17,263 nt of DNA, from contig PJRA01000353.1 of the NCBI GenBank assembly GCA_016987375.1, forward strand, positions 17,200 to 34,462, given 5' to 3'. Source of the stretch: Brachionus koreanus. Its lineage: Eukaryota > Rotifera > Eurotatoria > Ploima > Brachionidae. The notes under the pieces were generated by a model that was not told where the DNA came from, did no database searches, and was given only the letters and a program-made list of their open reading frames with translations. Positions 16,760-17,263 of this stretch are shown here, piece by piece. The position numbers and the translations under genes are program-made. Numbering within the stretch: the stretch's first letter is position 1; each line of letters opens with the position of its first letter.

Positions 16760-17190
16760 ATTAAATTTGTTAGTTCAATTTGTGATTTAACATTATCTAT
16801 CGAAAGGTTTGGATATTTTTGTTTTATCAGTGTTACTTTTAGGTTAAACGTTAGCTTTCTCCATTCCATCAGTATCCATTTGTTTTACTCTTTAAAATCG
16901 AATTATGGTAAATTTATGATTTTCTTAATTGATTTGAAATGTTCCATGATTCTAAAATTTCAAAATATATTTTTTTTTTTTTTTATATATAACTAAAATA
17001 AAAATTGTTTCAATATTTATTGAATCAGTACATCTGGTGGTTCCGCCTTTCCAGTATTTTGCTTGTTTATGTTTTTATTAAAGCGATGTTTAATTATGCA
17101 ATTTAATATCTGAAAGTTACATTTAGTTACATTGAACTGTATTTTACGTTGTTACTTTTATTTTTAGAAAAATAAAAATTCTTTTCATAG
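16760..17190. other. AT-rich spacer
   Basis: No gene seen apart from the tail of the protease frame, which stays open to 16996 but has no family resemblance past about 16750. A GC-richer patch, CATCTGGTGGTTCCGCCTTT, lies at 17031-17050. Confidence 0.4.
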
Positions 17191-17196
17191 TTTATT

Positions 17197-17263
17197 ATGT
17201 TGAAAGTAGCGATCGAAGAGTCGTGTCGGAAAGTCAAGTTATCTAGTTCACTGTCAAATGAGT
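17197..17263 (+). CDS. Possible coding start, cut by the window edge
   Basis: ATG at 17197 opens 22 codons, MLKVAIEESCRKVKLSSSLS and onward, without a stop to the window end. The codons (GCG, ATC, GAG, TCG, CGG, GTC, AAG) are much less AT-biased than anything in the preceding 400 bp, which suggests a real exon or another element's ORF. The family is not recognised from so short a piece. Confidence 0.35.
   Translation, partial: MLKVAIEESCRKVKLSSSLSNE

Overview
The window looks like nuclear DNA of a small, very AT-rich animal genome. The evidence is spliced genes with canonical GT-AG introns mostly 46-59 bp long, metazoan families (secreted C-type lectin, alpha-carbonic anhydrase) and dense decayed retroelements. 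Intron size, base composition and lectin architecture resemble monogonont rotifers such as Brachionus. That assignment is an inference from style, not from a species-specific marker. No prokaryotic features, rRNA genes or CRISPR arrays were seen.

Two host loci are well supported, both on the minus strand and both rebuilt here exon by exon. (1) 3344-4529 is an alpha-carbonic anhydrase gene of eight exons. All zinc ligands and the catalytic Thr are present and every intron phase is consistent. (2) 6221-8258 is a C-type lectin locus: signal peptide, Cys-rich (EB-like) segment and CTLD1, then a stop codon, then a second Cys-rich segment and a second CTLD. The two halves would join in phase through a 49-bp intron if one in-frame TAA did not intervene. 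It is therefore either two genes or one double-lectin gene with a nonsense codon. A possible coding start lies at the right edge (17197 onward).

Most of the rest is mobile-element debris. Left to right: a 68-bp direct repeat pair around a single N (1174-1488); a Tc1/mariner-IS630 transposase remnant (2020-2432, +); a LINE copy that has lost its reverse-transcriptase core (5045-5965, -); a Ty3/gypsy pol remnant lacking RNase H (9486-11245, -), sitting between 59-bp direct repeats inside a pair of inverted repeats (9321-9374 and 11471-11520); a second LINE with a nearly complete YCDD reverse transcriptase (12098-13575, -); a probable LTR with polypurine tract and an upstream coiled-coil plus RING-finger pseudogene (14088-14998, -); and a separate LTR-element remnant with gag, zinc knuckle and protease (about 15010-16755, +).

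No defence system, gene cluster or pathway is evident. The host genes appear independent (CO2 hydration; extracellular sugar or protein binding). The most unusual structures are the composite gypsy/inverted-repeat element, the RING-finger ORF next to an LTR, and the lectin locus with its phase-matched but stop-interrupted junction. The remaining stretches (1-1170, 2440-3340, 4530-5040, 5965-6220, 8260-9320, 11521-12097, 13580-14087, 16760-17190) are AT-rich with no gene I can support beyond the small items listed.
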